The notes beneath the pieces are model-generated. The model made no database searches. It saw nothing but the letters and a program-made list of their open reading frames with translations, and had not been told where the DNA came from. Of a stretch of DNA of 64,000 nucleotides, positions 25,347-36,266 are shown piece after piece. Each line of letters begins with the position of its first letter. The first letter of the stretch is position 1. This DNA is from Streptococcus sp. (GTDB taxonomy: Bacteria > Bacillota > Bacilli > Lactobacillales > Streptococcaceae): positions 55,658-119,657 of the forward strand of contig JAUMZQ010000006.1 of assembly GCA_030528055.1 (NCBI GenBank), read 5' to 3'. The position numbers and the translations under genes were made by a program.

Positions 25347-25901
25347 CTAGCTCTTCAAATTTTTTATTTGTTGCCAATGTTGGATAGCTATAATTGTTTT
25401 AGCATCACAGATATCACCGCTTGCTATCAAGTCTTTTGCTTCATCTAGGCTAACTTCATAAAGCTCTAAAACTTCATCTTCATCTTGTGGACGAGGGTTG
25501 TCTATTTTTTCTAGATGACTTGCGTGATATAATCGGATTCTTTCATTACAAAAACCAATAGCAGAATAGAAATCATAAACAAGTTCTAGCTGTGCTTTGT
25601 AACCTGTCTCTTCTTCTAATTCTCGTAGAGCGGCTGCTTTTGGATCATTCTGCTCACCCAATTCTAACTTACCCGCAGGGATTTCATAAGAGGTCGCCTC
25701 AATAGCTTTGCGATATTGTTTGACTAAAATAATTTTATCCTCAGATGTGATAGCAATAACAGCTACAGCACCATTATGAAAGACCAAATCACGACGAGAG
25801 GTTCCTTTCCCTTGAGGAAGCTCCACTTCATCAGTTGCAACTTCAAAGATAGGACCTTTGTAAATACTTGTTCGTTTGATTGTTTTTTCTTCAAAATTCA
25901 T
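25347..25901 (-). CDS. nudF: Nudix hydrolase, ADP-ribose pyrophosphatase type
   Basis: This 184-residue protein carries a full Nudix box: Gly in AGKLELGEQ, then RELEEETGY, at about residues 77-100. The N-terminal FEEKTIKRTSIYKGPIFEV and the overall length fit the ADP-ribose pyrophosphatase (NudF/YqkG) group, which hydrolyses ADP-ribose to AMP and ribose 5-phosphate with Mg2+. Specificity within Nudix families is hard to fix by eye. It sits 12 bases from macP and 9 bases after glmU in one operon. Confidence 0.85.
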   Translation of the reverse strand: MNFEEKTIKRTSIYKGPIFEVATDEVELPQGKGTSRRDLVFHNGAVAVIAITSEDKIILVKQYRKAIEATSYEIPAGKLELGEQNDPKAAALRELEEETGYKAQLELVYDFYSAIGFCNERIRLYHASHLEKIDNPRPQDEDEVLELYEVSLDEAKDLIASGDICDAKTIIAIQHWQQIKNLKS

Positions 25902-25910
25902 TGCTTGCTC

Positions 25911-27293
<1,383 letters not shown>

Positions 27294-27322
27294 TTACTCT
27301 TTTCTGTAAGATTATCACTACC

Positions 27323-27331
27323 ATTATACCA
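27323..27331 (-). promoter_or_regulatory. Extended -10 promoter of the glmU operon
   Basis: On the minus strand TGGTATAAT is an extended -10 ending 33 bases before the glmU ATG. No good -35 is visible, as is common with TGn boxes. Confidence 0.5.
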
Positions 27332-27416
27332 TTAAATAAAGATTTTTAAAAAGAAAAGTGAAGGAAGAGGAATTTTGAAAAATTTTTGCTTATACATTTC
27401 TATTTTTTATCTAAGA

Positions 27417-27425
27417 TGATATAAT
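27417..27425 (+). promoter_or_regulatory. Extended -10 promoter of the ABC-F gene
   Basis: TGATATAAT is an extended -10 62 bases upstream of the ATG; the -35 is weak. Confidence 0.5.
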
Positions 27426-27486
27426 CAGTAGATGCCACAAGAGTAGTTTATGCTAAAAGAAAAATAATCGTAGAGGGACTTTAGGA

Positions 27487-29037
27487 ATGAGTATTTTAGA
27501 AGTAAAAAATTTAAGTCATGGATTTGGCGATCGAACCATTTTTGAGGATGTTTCTTTTCGTCTTCTAAAGGGAGAACATATCGGCTTGGTTGGTGCAAAT
27601 GGAGAAGGGAAATCCACCTTCATGAGCATTGTTACAGGTAAACTATTGCCTGATGAAGGAAAAGTGGAATGGTCTAAATATGTGACAGTAGGTTATTTGG
27701 ATCAACATGCCGTTTTAAAGGAAGGACAATCTGTTCGTGATGTCTTGCGAACAGGTTTTGATGAACTGTTTAAAACAGAAGAAAGAATCAACGAAATCTA
27801 TATGGCTATGGCAGAAGAAACTGCTGATGTTGATGCACTGATGGAAGAAGTCGGAGAGCTCCAAGAACGTTTAGAAAGCAGAGATTTCTACACACTGGAT
27901 GCAAAGATTGATGAGGTGGCTCGTGCTTTAGGAGTCATGGATTTCGGTATGGATACAGATGTGACGAAGCTCTCAGGAGGCCAACGAACAAAGGTTTTAC
28001 TAGCAAAATTATTACTGGAAAAGCCCGATATTTTACTTTTAGATGAGCCTACCAACTATTTGGATGTTGAACATATTGACTGGTTGAAACGCTATCTACA
28101 AAACTATGAGAATGCATTTGTTTTAATTTCACATGATATTCCATTTTTAAATGATGTTATTAATATCATTTATCATGTAGAAAATTATCATTTAACTCGT
28201 TATTCGGGGGATTACTATCAGTTTCGAGAAGTGTACGAAATGAAAAAATCACAACTAGAAGCTGCTTACGAACGCCAGCAGAAAGAAATTGCAGATTTAA
28301 AGGACTTTGTTGCACGAAATAAAGCAAGAGTAGCCACTCGAAATATGGCAATGTCCCGCCAAAAGAAATTAGATAAAATGGATTTGATTGAGTTACAAAG
28401 TGAAAAGCCCAAACCTTCCTTTGATTTTAAATCGGCTCGCACACCGGGACGATTTATCTTTCAAACAAAAGATTTGGAAATTGGCTATAGCCGTCCTCTC
28501 ACTCAACCGTTAGATCTCACTTTTGAACGCAATCAAAAAATAGCCATAATTGGAGCAAATGGAATCGGAAAAACAACTTTGCTAAAAAGTTTATTGGGAT
28601 TAATTCCTTCTATCAACGGTCAAGTAGAGCGAGGAGATTATCTTGAAGTTGGTTATTTTGAACAAGAAACTGAAAATGTCAATCGACAAACTCCTCTAGA
28701 AGCTGTGTGGAATGCCTTTCCGTCTCTAAATCAAGCAGAAGTGCGTGCGGCATTAGCCCGTTGTGGCTTGACTGCTAAACATATAGAAAGTCAGATTCAA
28801 GTTCTATCTGGAGGAGAACAAGCTAAGGTTCGTTTGTGCCTTCTCATGAATCAAGAGAACAATGTATTAATATTAGATGAGCCAACAAATCACTTGGATG
28901 TTGAAGCAAAAGCAGAGTTAAAAAGAGCGCTAATGGCATATAAAGGTAGTATTCTCATGGTCTGCCATGAACCAGATTTCTACGAAGATTGGGTAAGTCA
29001 AGTCTGGGATTTTAACCAACTCATTAGCAACCAATAG
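27487..29037 (+). CDS. ABC-F family ATPase (YkpA/YbiT-like)
   Basis: This 516-residue protein has two ATPase cassettes and no membrane part. Walker A motifs are GANGEGKST at 36-44 and GANGIGKTT at about 356-364, with signatures LSGGQ and LSGGE. The inter-cassette linker (about 240-310) is rich in Lys, Arg and Glu, as in proteins that bind the ribosomal E site. The sequence resembles housekeeping YbiT/YkpA translation factors rather than antibiotic-resistance ABC-F proteins, whose linkers differ. It is a single gene with its own promoter and terminator. The role in translation is family-based. Confidence 0.88.
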   Translation: MSILEVKNLSHGFGDRTIFEDVSFRLLKGEHIGLVGANGEGKSTFMSIVTGKLLPDEGKVEWSKYVTVGYLDQHAVLKEGQSVRDVLRTGFDELFKTEERINEIYMAMAEETADVDALMEEVGELQERLESRDFYTLDAKIDEVARALGVMDFGMDTDVTKLSGGQRTKVLLAKLLLEKPDILLLDEPTNYLDVEHIDWLKRYLQNYENAFVLISHDIPFLNDVINIIYHVENYHLTRYSGDYYQFREVYEMKKSQLEAAYERQQKEIADLKDFVARNKARVATRNMAMSRQKKLDKMDLIELQSEKPKPSFDFKSARTPGRFIFQTKDLEIGYSRPLTQPLDLTFERNQKIAIIGANGIGKTTLLKSLLGLIPSINGQVERGDYLEVGYFEQETENVNRQTPLEAVWNAFPSLNQAEVRAALARCGLTAKHIESQIQVLSGGEQAKVRLCLLMNQENNVLILDEPTNHLDVEAKAELKRALMAYKGSILMVCHEPDFYEDWVSQVWDFNQLISNQ

Positions 29038-29046
29038 TAAAGAAAA

Positions 29047-29082
29047 ATCACCTCACTTGTTAAAGTGGGGTGATCATTTTTT
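29047..29082. terminator. Bidirectional terminator between ABC-F gene and CPBP gene
   Basis: ATCACCTCACTT pairs with AAGTGGGGTGAT around GTTA, with T-runs on both sides. The genes converge here. Confidence 0.85.
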
Positions 29083-29092
29083 ATGTTTTACA

Positions 29093-29806
29093 TTATTTTG
29101 TACCAAAAAGAGTTAAAAAAAGTAAAACTAGAGCAATAATGCCATTGTTTAAAATATGTACGATTATAGAATCTACGACATTATCTCTCCTTCTGTAGGA
29201 AATATATAGAATTCCGCCGACTCCAAAATAGAGCAAAAGGTCAAAAATATTGGCAGAATGTAGTAAAGAAAAGATTAACGAAGTAACAATCCCAGCGAGA
29301 ATTTTCTGATTTTTATGAAATAATACAGTGCTTCCAAAGAAACGAAAAACCAATTCTTCAATGATCGGGGCAAATAATCCTATCATTAAGAAGAAGATAA
29401 TGCTATAAGGAAGAAAAGACTGGCCTGTTTTTCCTGCTGTATCAAATATTGCAGCATCGTTGGCACTAGTGGTTTGGTGATTGAATATTGAGTTAACTGA
29501 AGTTAAAAGAACTACCGTGACACGAACACCTAGATAGAAAAGTAAAGAAATACCAAAATCTTTCCAGTGAAAATCAAAACTTTTCTTTGATGATGGTTGG
29601 TTTTTTTTATAATCTTTCCATAACAAGGTGATAAATGTAAAAATATAGGCTAAGTATAGAAGTAAGTAGACCCACTTCATAACTGGTGAAATAGAATGTT
29701 GAAATGTGATTAAAAAAGACGGAGTCACATTTGCTATTAAAATTAGGACGATTAATCCCAAGAATGACAGCGCATTTAGTAAATTCGATTTAATAGTGTT
29801 TTTCAT
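29093..29806 (-). CDS. CPBP family intramembrane metalloprotease (CAAX/Abi type)
   Basis: This 237-residue protein has about seven to eight hydrophobic segments. The CPBP motifs are present: EELVFR (paired Glu and Arg) near 150, the FSLLH His near 185, and VHILNNG (His, Asn) near 215. Eukaryotic relatives process CAAX proteins; in streptococci and lactobacilli such proteins are often linked with bacteriocin self-immunity. It is the last of four minus-strand genes led by the XRE regulator at 30752. Which protein it cleaves is unknown. Confidence 0.85.
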   Translation of the reverse strand: MKNTIKSNLLNALSFLGLIVLILIANVTPSFLITFQHSISPVMKWVYLLLYLAYIFTFITLLWKDYKKNQPSSKKSFDFHWKDFGISLLFYLGVRVTVVLLTSVNSIFNHQTTSANDAAIFDTAGKTGQSFLPYSIIFFLMIGLFAPIIEELVFRFFGSTVLFHKNQKILAGIVTSLIFSLLHSANIFDLLLYFGVGGILYISYRRRDNVVDSIIVHILNNGIIALVLLFLTLFGTK

Positions 29807-29838
29807 AAAAGCACCTTTCTAAAGTTGGTAAATAAGTA

Positions 29839-30012
29839 TTAATTTTTTGTATTATTTTCTAGTAAAATCTTTCGTATCCAGTAAAAAGATAAGATGACAA
29901 CAACGGTATCTAGCCAAAACAGCCAACCTTCAGTAATTTTAAAGAATAAATAGACAGAAACTAAAAATATGCCACTAAGAATCAGTAGTATTATTTTATG
30001 TTTACGACTCAT
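29839..30012 (-). CDS. 57-residue membrane protein
   Basis: This small gene has a strong GGAGG 6 bases before ATG. It codes for MSRKHKIILLILSG, a first helix (about 7-25), a short loop with KITEGWLFWLD, and a second helix (about 33-48) ending in basic residues. It sits 1 base after the DUF3278 gene stop and 32 bases before the CPBP gene, so co-expression is nearly certain. I do not recognise a family; two-helix proteins of this size occur with bacteriocin and stress loci. The frame, ribosome binding site and spacing support it as real. Confidence 0.7.
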   Translation of the reverse strand: MSRKHKIILLILSGIFLVSVYLFFKITEGWLFWLDTVVVILSFYWIRKILLENNTKN

Positions 30013-30013
30013 A

Positions 30014-30550
30014 TCATTCCTCCTTTTGATCCTTTCGTATCCGGCGTTTAGTGTAGAATTGTATGAAAAATCCGAAAAAGAAACCAGCTACAAGACTTGT
30101 GATAATTCTTCTAGGATGAACTAGGTAAGATAAAAATGAACTATCTTGATTAACAGACATCACAAGACTAGATAAAATATGAAAGAGAATGGCGAAAGAA
30201 ACTCCGGAATTCAAACCTAGAAATTTGGTGTTGCGTGCCACAGATTTTTTCTCTTCTTCATTGAGAGTATCTAAGTCAATTTCTGATATATTTTTAGATT
30301 TTACAACAATAACAAGAGCGACACTAAGAATCAATATTTCAAGAGCAGCAGGATAAGCATAGGCAACAATGGTTGGATATTTTTCTGCAAAAAAGTAAGG
30401 GATAAGATTTCCAAATAAAATCACCGTAAATAAAAACATGAAAGCGTTGTTTCCTAATCGATTTACTTCTTGACGTTTTTGTTCATCTAAAGGTCCGGTA
30501 ACTCCATAAAATTTTTTGATTGCTTTTTCAGTAAAGGTTTCTTTTTTCAT
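30014..30550 (-). CDS. DUF3278 family membrane protein
   Basis: This 178-residue protein has four membrane segments in two pairs (about 35-85 and 115-165) and a charged cytosolic middle. The opening MKKETFTEKAIKKFYGVTGPLDE matches the streptococcal DUF3278 family by eye. Members are usually encoded next to a small XRE regulator, as here. AAAGGAG precedes the ATG, 13 bases after the regulator gene. No function is known for the family; a membrane-stress or peptide-response role is speculation. Confidence 0.75.
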   Translation of the reverse strand: MKKETFTEKAIKKFYGVTGPLDEQKRQEVNRLGNNAFMFLFTVILFGNLIPYFFAEKYPTIVAYAYPAALEILILSVALVIVVKSKNISEIDLDTLNEEEKKSVARNTKFLGLNSGVSFAILFHILSSLVMSVNQDSSFLSYLVHPRRIITSLVAGFFFGFFIQFYTKRRIRKDQKEE

Positions 30551-30563
30551 GTATTTGCTCCTT

Positions 30564-30752
30564 TCAATATTCCCAAAAAAGCTCGTTTAAATCGGATTCA
30601 AGCGCACGAGCTATGTTGACACAAAGTTCTAGAGTTGGATTGTACTTGTCGTTTTCAATCATATTGATTGTTTGGCGAGATACACCAATTTGTTTTGCTA
30701 AATCTAGCTGAGATAAGCCGAGATTTTTTCGAAATTCTTTCACATGATTCAT
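30564..30752 (-). CDS. Small XRE-family transcriptional regulator
   Basis: The start at 30752 (MNHVKEFRKNLG) has AAGGA upstream; the longer open frame to 30851 runs through the promoter and is rejected. The 62-residue product is almost only a helix-turn-helix: LSQLDLAKQIGVSRQTINMIE at about 13-33 is the DNA-reading unit. This class of minimal regulator typically represses its own operon. Two 18-base palindromes flank its promoter, in line with autoregulation. Downstream it leads DUF3278, the 57-residue protein and the CPBP gene. Confidence 0.88.
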   Translation of the reverse strand: MNHVKEFRKNLGLSQLDLAKQIGVSRQTINMIENDKYNPTLELCVNIARALESDLNELFWEY

Positions 30753-30781
30753 TATCCATTCCTTCCTTCTGGCTTTTAAAA

Positions 30782-30799
30782 TGTCAGTTATATTTGACT
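30782..30799. promoter_or_regulatory. Operator-like palindrome O2 of the XRE operon
   Basis: The TGTCA/TGAC half-sites bracket an AT-rich centre. It matches O1 at 30833-30850 and lies just downstream of the predicted transcription start. Confidence 0.6.
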
Positions 30800-30809
30800 T
30801 TACGATTAT

Positions 30810-30838
30810 ATTATAACTATTGCAATTTAAAATGTCAA
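30810..30838 (-). promoter_or_regulatory. Consensus promoter of the XRE-DUF3278 operon
   Basis: On the minus strand TTGACA (30838-30833), exactly 17 bases, then TATAAT (30815-30810): a perfect consensus promoter. Such strength suits an operon that must be held down by a repressor. Confidence 0.9.
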
Positions 30839-30850
30839 GTATATATGACA
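30833..30850. promoter_or_regulatory. Operator-like palindrome O1 overlapping the -35
   Basis: TGTCAAGTATATATGACA is a near-perfect inverted repeat that includes the whole -35 box. Binding here would block RNA polymerase. O2 shares the TGTCA-N8-TGAC pattern. Confidence 0.65.
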
Positions 30851-31010
30851 CAAAAATTTTTTAGATAAATCTGAGTAATTATTAACAAATTTATTGATGG
30901 AAATAGTTTTCATGGAGTTTAAAAGATAGTTGATTTGATGACTGATAGGAGCTTTGCTCATGTATTCTTCTATTTTCTATCCTTTTAAAATTCTTTTTAC
31001 CTTTAATTTG

Positions 31011-31019
31011 TGATATAAT
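31011..31019 (+). promoter_or_regulatory. Extended -10 abutting the rsmH ribosome binding site
   Basis: TGATATAAT ends 9 bases before the rsmH ATG, directly against GGAGAGG. If used, transcription would start about 3 bases before the ATG and lose the Shine-Dalgarno. It may be a near-leaderless promoter, or the box may be inactive. Confidence 0.35.
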
Positions 31020-31028
31020 GGAGAGGAT

Positions 31029-31979
31029 ATGACAAACGAATTTCACCATGTAACAGTACTTTTAAAAGAAACCATTGATCAGCTTGACGTAAAAGCCGAT
31101 GGAATCTATGTAGATGCCACTTTGGGAGGAGCTGGGCACAGCGAGTACCTACTAAGTAAATTAGGAGACAAGGGGCATTTATATGCTTTTGACCAAGACT
31201 GTAACGCTATTGAGCATGCTATGAAACGATTATCCACTTACGTTGAGAAGGGACAAGTAACTTTCATCAATGATAATTTCCGAAATTTAAAGAAATGTTT
31301 GAATGAACTAGGAGTAACTGCTATTGATGGTATTTGTTATGATTTAGGAGTTTCTAGTCCACAGTTAGATCAGCGAGAGCGTGGTTTTTCTTATAAATTA
31401 GAAGCTCCTTTGGATATGAGAATGAATCCTCAAGCTTCATTGACTGCTTATGAAGTGGTGAATCACTATGACTATCACGATTTGGTACGAATTTTTTTCA
31501 GATATGGAGAAGATAAATTTTCAAAACAAATTGCTCGTAAAATTGAACAAGAACGAGCGATAAAACCGATTGAAACAACAAATCAATTATCCGAAATTAT
31601 CAAGTCTGCCAAGCCGGCTAAAGAATTAAAGAAAAAAGGTCACCCAGCAAAACAAATTTTTCAAGCCATTCGCATTGAAGTGAATGATGAGCTAAGGGCG
31701 GCAGAAGAGTCTATCTTACAAGCTATTGAGTTATTGAAAGTTGAAGGAAGAATTTCTGTTATCACTTTCCATTCTCTAGAAGATCGTTTGACAAAACAAT
31801 TATTTAAAGAAGCTTCAACGGTGACTGTTCCAAAAGGTTTGCCATTTATCCCAGATGAATTACAACCTCAATTGACCTTGGTTAATAGAAAACCCATTTT
31901 ACCGACTAATGAAGAAATAACACTAAACAATCGCGCTCACTCAGCCAAATTACGAGTAGCTAGAAAGGTACACAAATAG
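31029..31979 (+). CDS. rsmH: 16S rRNA (cytosine1402-N4)-methyltransferase
   Basis: This 316-residue protein (formerly MraW) has the SAM-binding motif [12 protein letters not shown] at about 27-39 and the signature [19 protein letters not shown] near 108. An inserted helical domain lies at about 130-215, and the C-terminal [12 protein letters not shown] and [12 protein letters not shown] are typical. It methylates N4 of C1402 in the ribosomal P site. First in the rsmH-ftsL-pbp2x-mraY cluster, it is the standard leader of the streptococcal division and wall group. GGAGAGG precedes the ATG. Confidence 0.96.
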   Translation: MTNEFHHVTVLLKETIDQLDVKADGIYVDATLGGAGHSEYLLSKLGDKGHLYAFDQDCNAIEHAMKRLSTYVEKGQVTFINDNFRNLKKCLNELGVTAIDGICYDLGVSSPQLDQRERGFSYKLEAPLDMRMNPQASLTAYEVVNHYDYHDLVRIFFRYGEDKFSKQIARKIEQERAIKPIETTNQLSEIIKSAKPAKELKKKGHPAKQIFQAIRIEVNDELRAAEESILQAIELLKVEGRISVITFHSLEDRLTKQLFKEASTVTVPKGLPFIPDELQPQLTLVNRKPILPTNEEITLNNRAHSAKLRVARKVHK

Positions 31980-31983
31980 AATA

Positions 31984-32307
31984 ATGACCGAAAAAAAAGT
32001 AAACCCGATCCAATATCAAATTCAAAAATTTTCCCGAATTGAGATTGCTTTTGCGAGTTCTATCGTATTAACTATTATTATTATTGCCGTTAGTATTGTT
32101 TTTATGCAGACAAAGTTGTTTCAAGTCCAAAGAGATTTAACAGAGGTCAATACTCAAATTGAATCTGAACAAACGGAACTAGACGATATTAAACAAGAAG
32201 TGAATGAACTGGCGCGCTATGAGCGCTTGGCACAACTGGCTAGCTCTCAGGATATGAAATTACAAAAAGGAAATCGTAAGACAGTGAGTTCAACCAATGA
32301 AAAATAA
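31984..32307 (+). CDS. ftsL: Cell division protein FtsL
   Basis: This is a 107-residue bitopic protein: a basic cytosolic N-terminus of about 30 residues, one helix (about 22-41), then an extracytoplasmic coiled coil rich in Glu and Gln ([18 protein letters not shown]). Sequence is weakly conserved in this family; size, topology and position between rsmH and pbp2x identify it. FtsL bridges DivIB and DivIC to the FtsW-PBP2x synthase at the septum. The start is 4 bases after rsmH, and its end overlaps pbp2x by 11 bases. Confidence 0.9.
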   Translation: MTEKKVNPIQYQIQKFSRIEIAFASSIVLTIIIIAVSIVFMQTKLFQVQRDLTEVNTQIESEQTELDDIKQEVNELARYERLAQLASSQDMKLQKGNRKTVSSTNEK

Positions 32308-34585
32308 ATTGCTAAACAGAATTAGAAAATACTCTTTGAAAAATCGGCGTAAGCCAGAAGATAATCGACGACAAGTCGGAAAGAATATGAGCATATTAGC
32401 CATTTTTCTTTTTTTCGTCTTTCTAATCAATTTTGCTATTATTATTGGAACCAATGAAAAATTTGGAGTAAATTTATCCAAGGAAGCGGAAACAGTCCAT
32501 CAAAAAACAGTAACGGTAGCTGCTAGACGGGGAACAATTTATGACCGAAACGGTGTTCCTATTGCCGAAGATGCTACAACTTACAACGTTTTTGCTATTA
32601 TTGATAAAAATTATAAATCTGCAACAGGTAAGGTACTTTATGTAGAAGAATCTCAATATGAAAAGGTAGCAGAGATTTTTAATCAATATTTACAAATGGA
32701 CAAGGAGTACGTCAAAACCCAACTTTCTCAGAAAAATTTGAAACAAGTTTCTTTTGGTTCTCAGGGCAATGGCATCACTTATAGTAATATGAGTGCCATC
32801 CGTCAAGCTTTTGAAGATGCCAAAATTGAAGGAATTGATTTTACGACTAGTCCAAATCGTAGCTACAGCAATGGGGTTTTTGCTTCTCAATTTATTGGTC
32901 AAGCTCAGTTACAGGAAGACAAAGAAGGAAATAAAACCTTAAAAGGAACATCTGGAGTAGAAAAATCATTAGACACTATTTTGGCAGGTCAAAATGGAGT
33001 TGTAACCTACGAAAAAGACCGTGATGGAAATGTCGTTCCAGGGTCGGAGAGAGTATCTGTCAAAGCTGAAGACGGAAAAGACGTCTATACAACGATATCA
33101 GCAGAATTACAAACTTATTTAGAGACTCGAATGAATGCTTTCCAAGAGAAAGCTAAAGGAAGGTTTGCTAGCGCCACACTAGTCAGTGCAAAAACGGGAG
33201 AGATTTTAGCAACATCTCAGCGTCCAACTTATAATGCCGACACAAAAGAAGGATTGGATAATACGCACCTAGGAACTTGGAATACTATGTTATACCAAGG
33301 ACAGTACGAACCTGGTTCAACAATGAAAGTAATGACTTTAGCTTCTGCTATTGATAATGGAACATTCAATCCAAATGAAACTTATGATAGTTCCGAATAC
33401 AAGGTGATGGACGCTACTGTTAAAGACTGGAATGTTAACTCGGGAATTTCAACAGGTGAGGTCTTAACTTTTGCACAAGGTTTTACTTTTTCTAGTAATG
33501 TTGGGATGACAATTTTAGAGCAGAAAATAACCAACGACAAATGGTTAAGCTATTTGAGCAAGTTTAAATTTGGATTACCAACTCGTTTTGGTATGGGGAG
33601 TGAAACGTATGGCTCTCTTCCAAATGACAATTATGTTACTATCGCAATGAGTAGCTTTGGGCAAGGTATCGGTGTTACCCAAGTTCAGATGCTTCGTGCC
33701 TTTTCAGCAATTTCAAACAATGGAGTGATGATTGAGCCGAAGTTCATTAATGGTATCTACGATCCAAAGACTGATAGTGCTCGTAAATCAGAAATAGAGA
33801 TTGTGGGAAATCCTGTTTCAAAACAAGCCGCTGAACAAACACGCAATTACATGGTGCAGGTTGGTACAGATCCTTACTATGGTACTTTGAATATCAGTGG
33901 TGAGCCAGTTATTCAAGTATCTGGTCAAAATGTTGCTGTTAAATCAGGTACAGCCCAAATTGGTTCAGATAAAGGATATTTAGAAGGTGAGAATGATTAC
34001 ATTTATTCAGTTGTTGCTATGACACCTGCTGAAGATCCAGATTTTATTATGTATGTAACTGTTCAACAACCTGAAACGACGTTCAGTCCACTTTTTTGGC
34101 AAGAGGTTGTTAATCCTGTTTTAGAAGATGCGGTCGCTCAGAAAGATACCTTAAATCTGACGAGTGAAAAAACGCCAGCACTTGAAAATATTAGTAAAGA
34201 AACACAATACAAGATGCCATCAGTAGCTAGCTTGACTAAAAAATTAGGACTACAAGATGAAATCAGTCCAGGAGGATTAGCGGATGAGCTTCGTCGTAAT
34301 TTAGTGCAACCTATTATACTTGGAACTGGAAATCGTGTAAAAAAACTTTCTGTCAGCGAAGGGAAAAATCTCAAGTCCAATCAACAGATTCTTATCTTAA
34401 CAGATGATTTAGAAGATTTACCAGATATGTATGGTTGGACAAAGGCTAATGTTGAACGATTTGCAAAATGGCAAGATATAGAAGTGACTTTCAAAGGAAA
34501 GGGCTCTAAAGTTGTCAAACAAAGTGAACCTACCAACAAATCTTTGAAAGATTTGAAAAAAATAACAATTACAATGGGAGACTAG
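32297..34585 (+). CDS. pbpX: Penicillin-binding protein 2X
   Basis: This 762-residue class B PBP has a basic N-terminus, a membrane anchor at about 35-54, and a dimerisation domain. The transpeptidase follows, with Ser341 in STMK, SSN at 399-401 and KSGT at 549-552. Two PASTA domains end the protein from about 635. It cross-links septal peptidoglycan with FtsW and is the main beta-lactam target in streptococci. Active-site motifs are in wild-type form (STMK, SSN, KSGT). The start overlaps ftsL, implying coupled translation. Confidence 0.96.
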   Translation: MKNKLLNRIRKYSLKNRRKPEDNRRQVGKNMSILAIFLFFVFLINFAIIIGTNEKFGVNLSKEAETVHQKTVTVAARRGTIYDRNGVPIAEDATTYNVFAIIDKNYKSATGKVLYVEESQYEKVAEIFNQYLQMDKEYVKTQLSQKNLKQVSFGSQGNGITYSNMSAIRQAFEDAKIEGIDFTTSPNRSYSNGVFASQFIGQAQLQEDKEGNKTLKGTSGVEKSLDTILAGQNGVVTYEKDRDGNVVPGSERVSVKAEDGKDVYTTISAELQTYLETRMNAFQEKAKGRFASATLVSAKTGEILATSQRPTYNADTKEGLDNTHLGTWNTMLYQGQYEPGSTMKVMTLASAIDNGTFNPNETYDSSEYKVMDATVKDWNVNSGISTGEVLTFAQGFTFSSNVGMTILEQKITNDKWLSYLSKFKFGLPTRFGMGSETYGSLPNDNYVTIAMSSFGQGIGVTQVQMLRAFSAISNNGVMIEPKFINGIYDPKTDSARKSEIEIVGNPVSKQAAEQTRNYMVQVGTDPYYGTLNISGEPVIQVSGQNVAVKSGTAQIGSDKGYLEGENDYIYSVVAMTPAEDPDFIMYVTVQQPETTFSPLFWQEVVNPVLEDAVAQKDTLNLTSEKTPALENISKETQYKMPSVASLTKKLGLQDEISPGGLADELRRNLVQPIILGTGNRVKKLSVSEGKNLKSNQQILILTDDLEDLPDMYGWTKANVERFAKWQDIEVTFKGKGSKVVKQSEPTNKSLKDLKKITITMGD

Positions 34586-34586
34586 T

Positions 34587-35570
34587 ATGTTGAATGCTTT
34601 TCTTGCAGGAATAGCTACTTTTATAGCTACCATCATTGGTATTCCTGTCTTTATTCGTTTTTATCACAAAGCTCGTATTACAGGGCAACAAATGCATGAA
34701 GATGTTAAACAACACCAAGCGAAAGCAGGTACTCCAACAATGGGAGGAACAGTCTTTCTTATAGCTACAGTTCTCATTAGTGGTCTTGTTGCTCTATTGA
34801 CTAAAACTCTCTCAAACAGTATTATTATGATTCTTTTCATTTTATTGCTATATGGATTTGTTGGATTTTTAGATGATTTTTTGAAGGTTTTTCGGAAAAT
34901 CAATGCTGGTTTAAATCCGAAGCAAAAACTGTTCTTGCAAATTGTTGGAGGAGTGGTTTTCTACTTCTTTTATAACCAACACGGGGCGGGAGACCAATTA
35001 AACGTATTTACTGTTCCAGTACAAATGGGCTTCCTGTATGTGTTCTTTGTTTTATTTTGGTTGGTTGGTTTTTCGAATGCAGTCAACTTAACAGATGGAA
35101 TTGATGGCTTGGCTAGCATTTCTGTTGTGATTAGTTTAATTGCTTATGGATTTATCGCCTTTGAACAGAAACGGTTCGATATTTTATTGGTTATTATCAG
35201 CATGATCGGTGGCTTACTTGGTTTCTTTGTTTTCAATCACAAACCAGCGAAAATTTTTATGGGTGATGTAGGAAGTTTGGCTTTGGGAGGAATGCTCGCG
35301 GCTCTCTCAATAGCTCTTCATCAAGAATGGACCTTGCTCTTTATCGGTTTGGTCTATGTTTTTGAAACAGTTTCTGTGATGCTACAAGTCACTTACTTTA
35401 AAACAACTGGAGGAAAACGTATTTTTCGAATGACTCCTGTTCACCATCATTTTGAGCTAGGCGGTTTTTCAGGACATGGACAAGCGTGGAGCGAGTGGAA
35501 AGTTGATTTCTTTTTTTGGGGAATTGGTATTATCGGTAGCCTGATAACGCTAGCTATTTTATACATGTAA
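34587..35570 (+). CDS. mraY: Phospho-MurNAc-pentapeptide transferase
   Basis: This 327-residue protein has ten membrane helices. Conserved motifs are present: GTPTMGGT near residue 48, the DDFLK acidic pair near 94, NLTDGIDGL near 168 and the [10 protein letters not shown] His cluster near 282. It transfers phospho-MurNAc-pentapeptide to undecaprenyl phosphate, giving lipid I. It ends the operon, 1 base after the pbp2x stop, and is closed by a hairpin. The length and motifs are standard. Confidence 0.97.
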   Translation: MLNAFLAGIATFIATIIGIPVFIRFYHKARITGQQMHEDVKQHQAKAGTPTMGGTVFLIATVLISGLVALLTKTLSNSIIMILFILLLYGFVGFLDDFLKVFRKINAGLNPKQKLFLQIVGGVVFYFFYNQHGAGDQLNVFTVPVQMGFLYVFFVLFWLVGFSNAVNLTDGIDGLASISVVISLIAYGFIAFEQKRFDILLVIISMIGGLLGFFVFNHKPAKIFMGDVGSLALGGMLAALSIALHQEWTLLFIGLVYVFETVSVMLQVTYFKTTGGKRIFRMTPVHHHFELGGFSGHGQAWSEWKVDFFFWGIGIIGSLITLAILYM

Positions 35571-35571
35571 G

Positions 35572-35597
35572 AAACCTAGTTTACTAACTCGGTTTTG
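35572..35597 (+). terminator. Terminator after mraY
   Basis: AAACCTAGTT pairs with AACTCGGTTT around TACT, one mismatch, followed by TTTGT. A second overlapping hairpin (TCGC/GCGA at about 35601-35612) follows. Confidence 0.6.
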
Positions 35598-35720
35598 TAT
35601 TCGCCTAAGCGAGAACCAAAATTTTCTGATATAATATACTCGTGGTGTGAATTAAATATTATGAGATATTATAAAGAAATAATTGAAAGTTTTCTAATTT
35701 AATGAATGAGGGGAGTAAGA

Positions 35721-36266
35721 ATGAAAAAGTATCGGTTTGAGTTTCGAAAAAGTTATAAACACCAATGCAAAAATTTCCTATTTGTTCTTTTTCTAGTAGG
35801 GTGTTCTATTTGGTTTTGGAAGATTGATGCAAGTATATGGAAATTCGTGTCGGTTTTCTTTTGTTTTAGTGCTTATTTCCCCATAAGTAGCTTATTAAGA
35901 AAGAATCCAATATTGGCAGGCACGAATGAAGTATTTATTTTACGAACTGGAATCTACAAAGAAACAAAAATTTCTTGGAAAGATATTAAAACAATTTTAT
36001 ATCGTGGTGATTCATATGGGATAAGAAAACTTGTTATCACATCGTATAGAGATGAAAAGATTACTGTAGATATTTTAAGTTTAAGTGAATCTATTGCCTC
36101 CATTTACAGTACAATATATCGATTTCAACCACAACTTTATTGGCTGGGCTTGCCTAAAGGTATAAAAAAAGAAGGATTGATAACACAACAAAAGACTGAG
36201 CGAGAGATAATATTGTCAAAATTAGATTTAGTTTTACGTAATATGATAGCGGAACGGAAAGATTAA
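35721..36266 (+). CDS. Uncharacterised membrane protein with PH-like C-terminal part
   Basis: This protein has about 181 residues; the start at 35721 (MKKYRFEFRK) has GGGGAG upstream, which the alternative ATG at 35706 lacks. Two hydrophobic segments lie at about 18-34 and 41-60. Then comes a soluble part with strand-like VFILRTGIYKETKISWKDIK and LVITSYRDEKITVDILSLS, in the manner of bacterial PH domains in membrane proteins (inference). A long charged helix ends it. I recognise no named family. It lies between the wall cluster and a helicase gene, with no clear partner. Confidence 0.55.
   Translation: MKKYRFEFRKSYKHQCKNFLFVLFLVGCSIWFWKIDASIWKFVSVFFCFSAYFPISSLLRKNPILAGTNEVFILRTGIYKETKISWKDIKTILYRGDSYGIRKLVITSYRDEKITVDILSLSESIASIYSTIYRFQPQLYWLGLPKGIKKEGLITQQKTEREIILSKLDLVLRNMIAERKD

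Noticed and set aside
30753-30851. 33-codon N-terminal extension of the XRE regulator
   Set aside because: It translates through the consensus promoter and operators; the downstream ATG has a ribosome binding site and fits the family.
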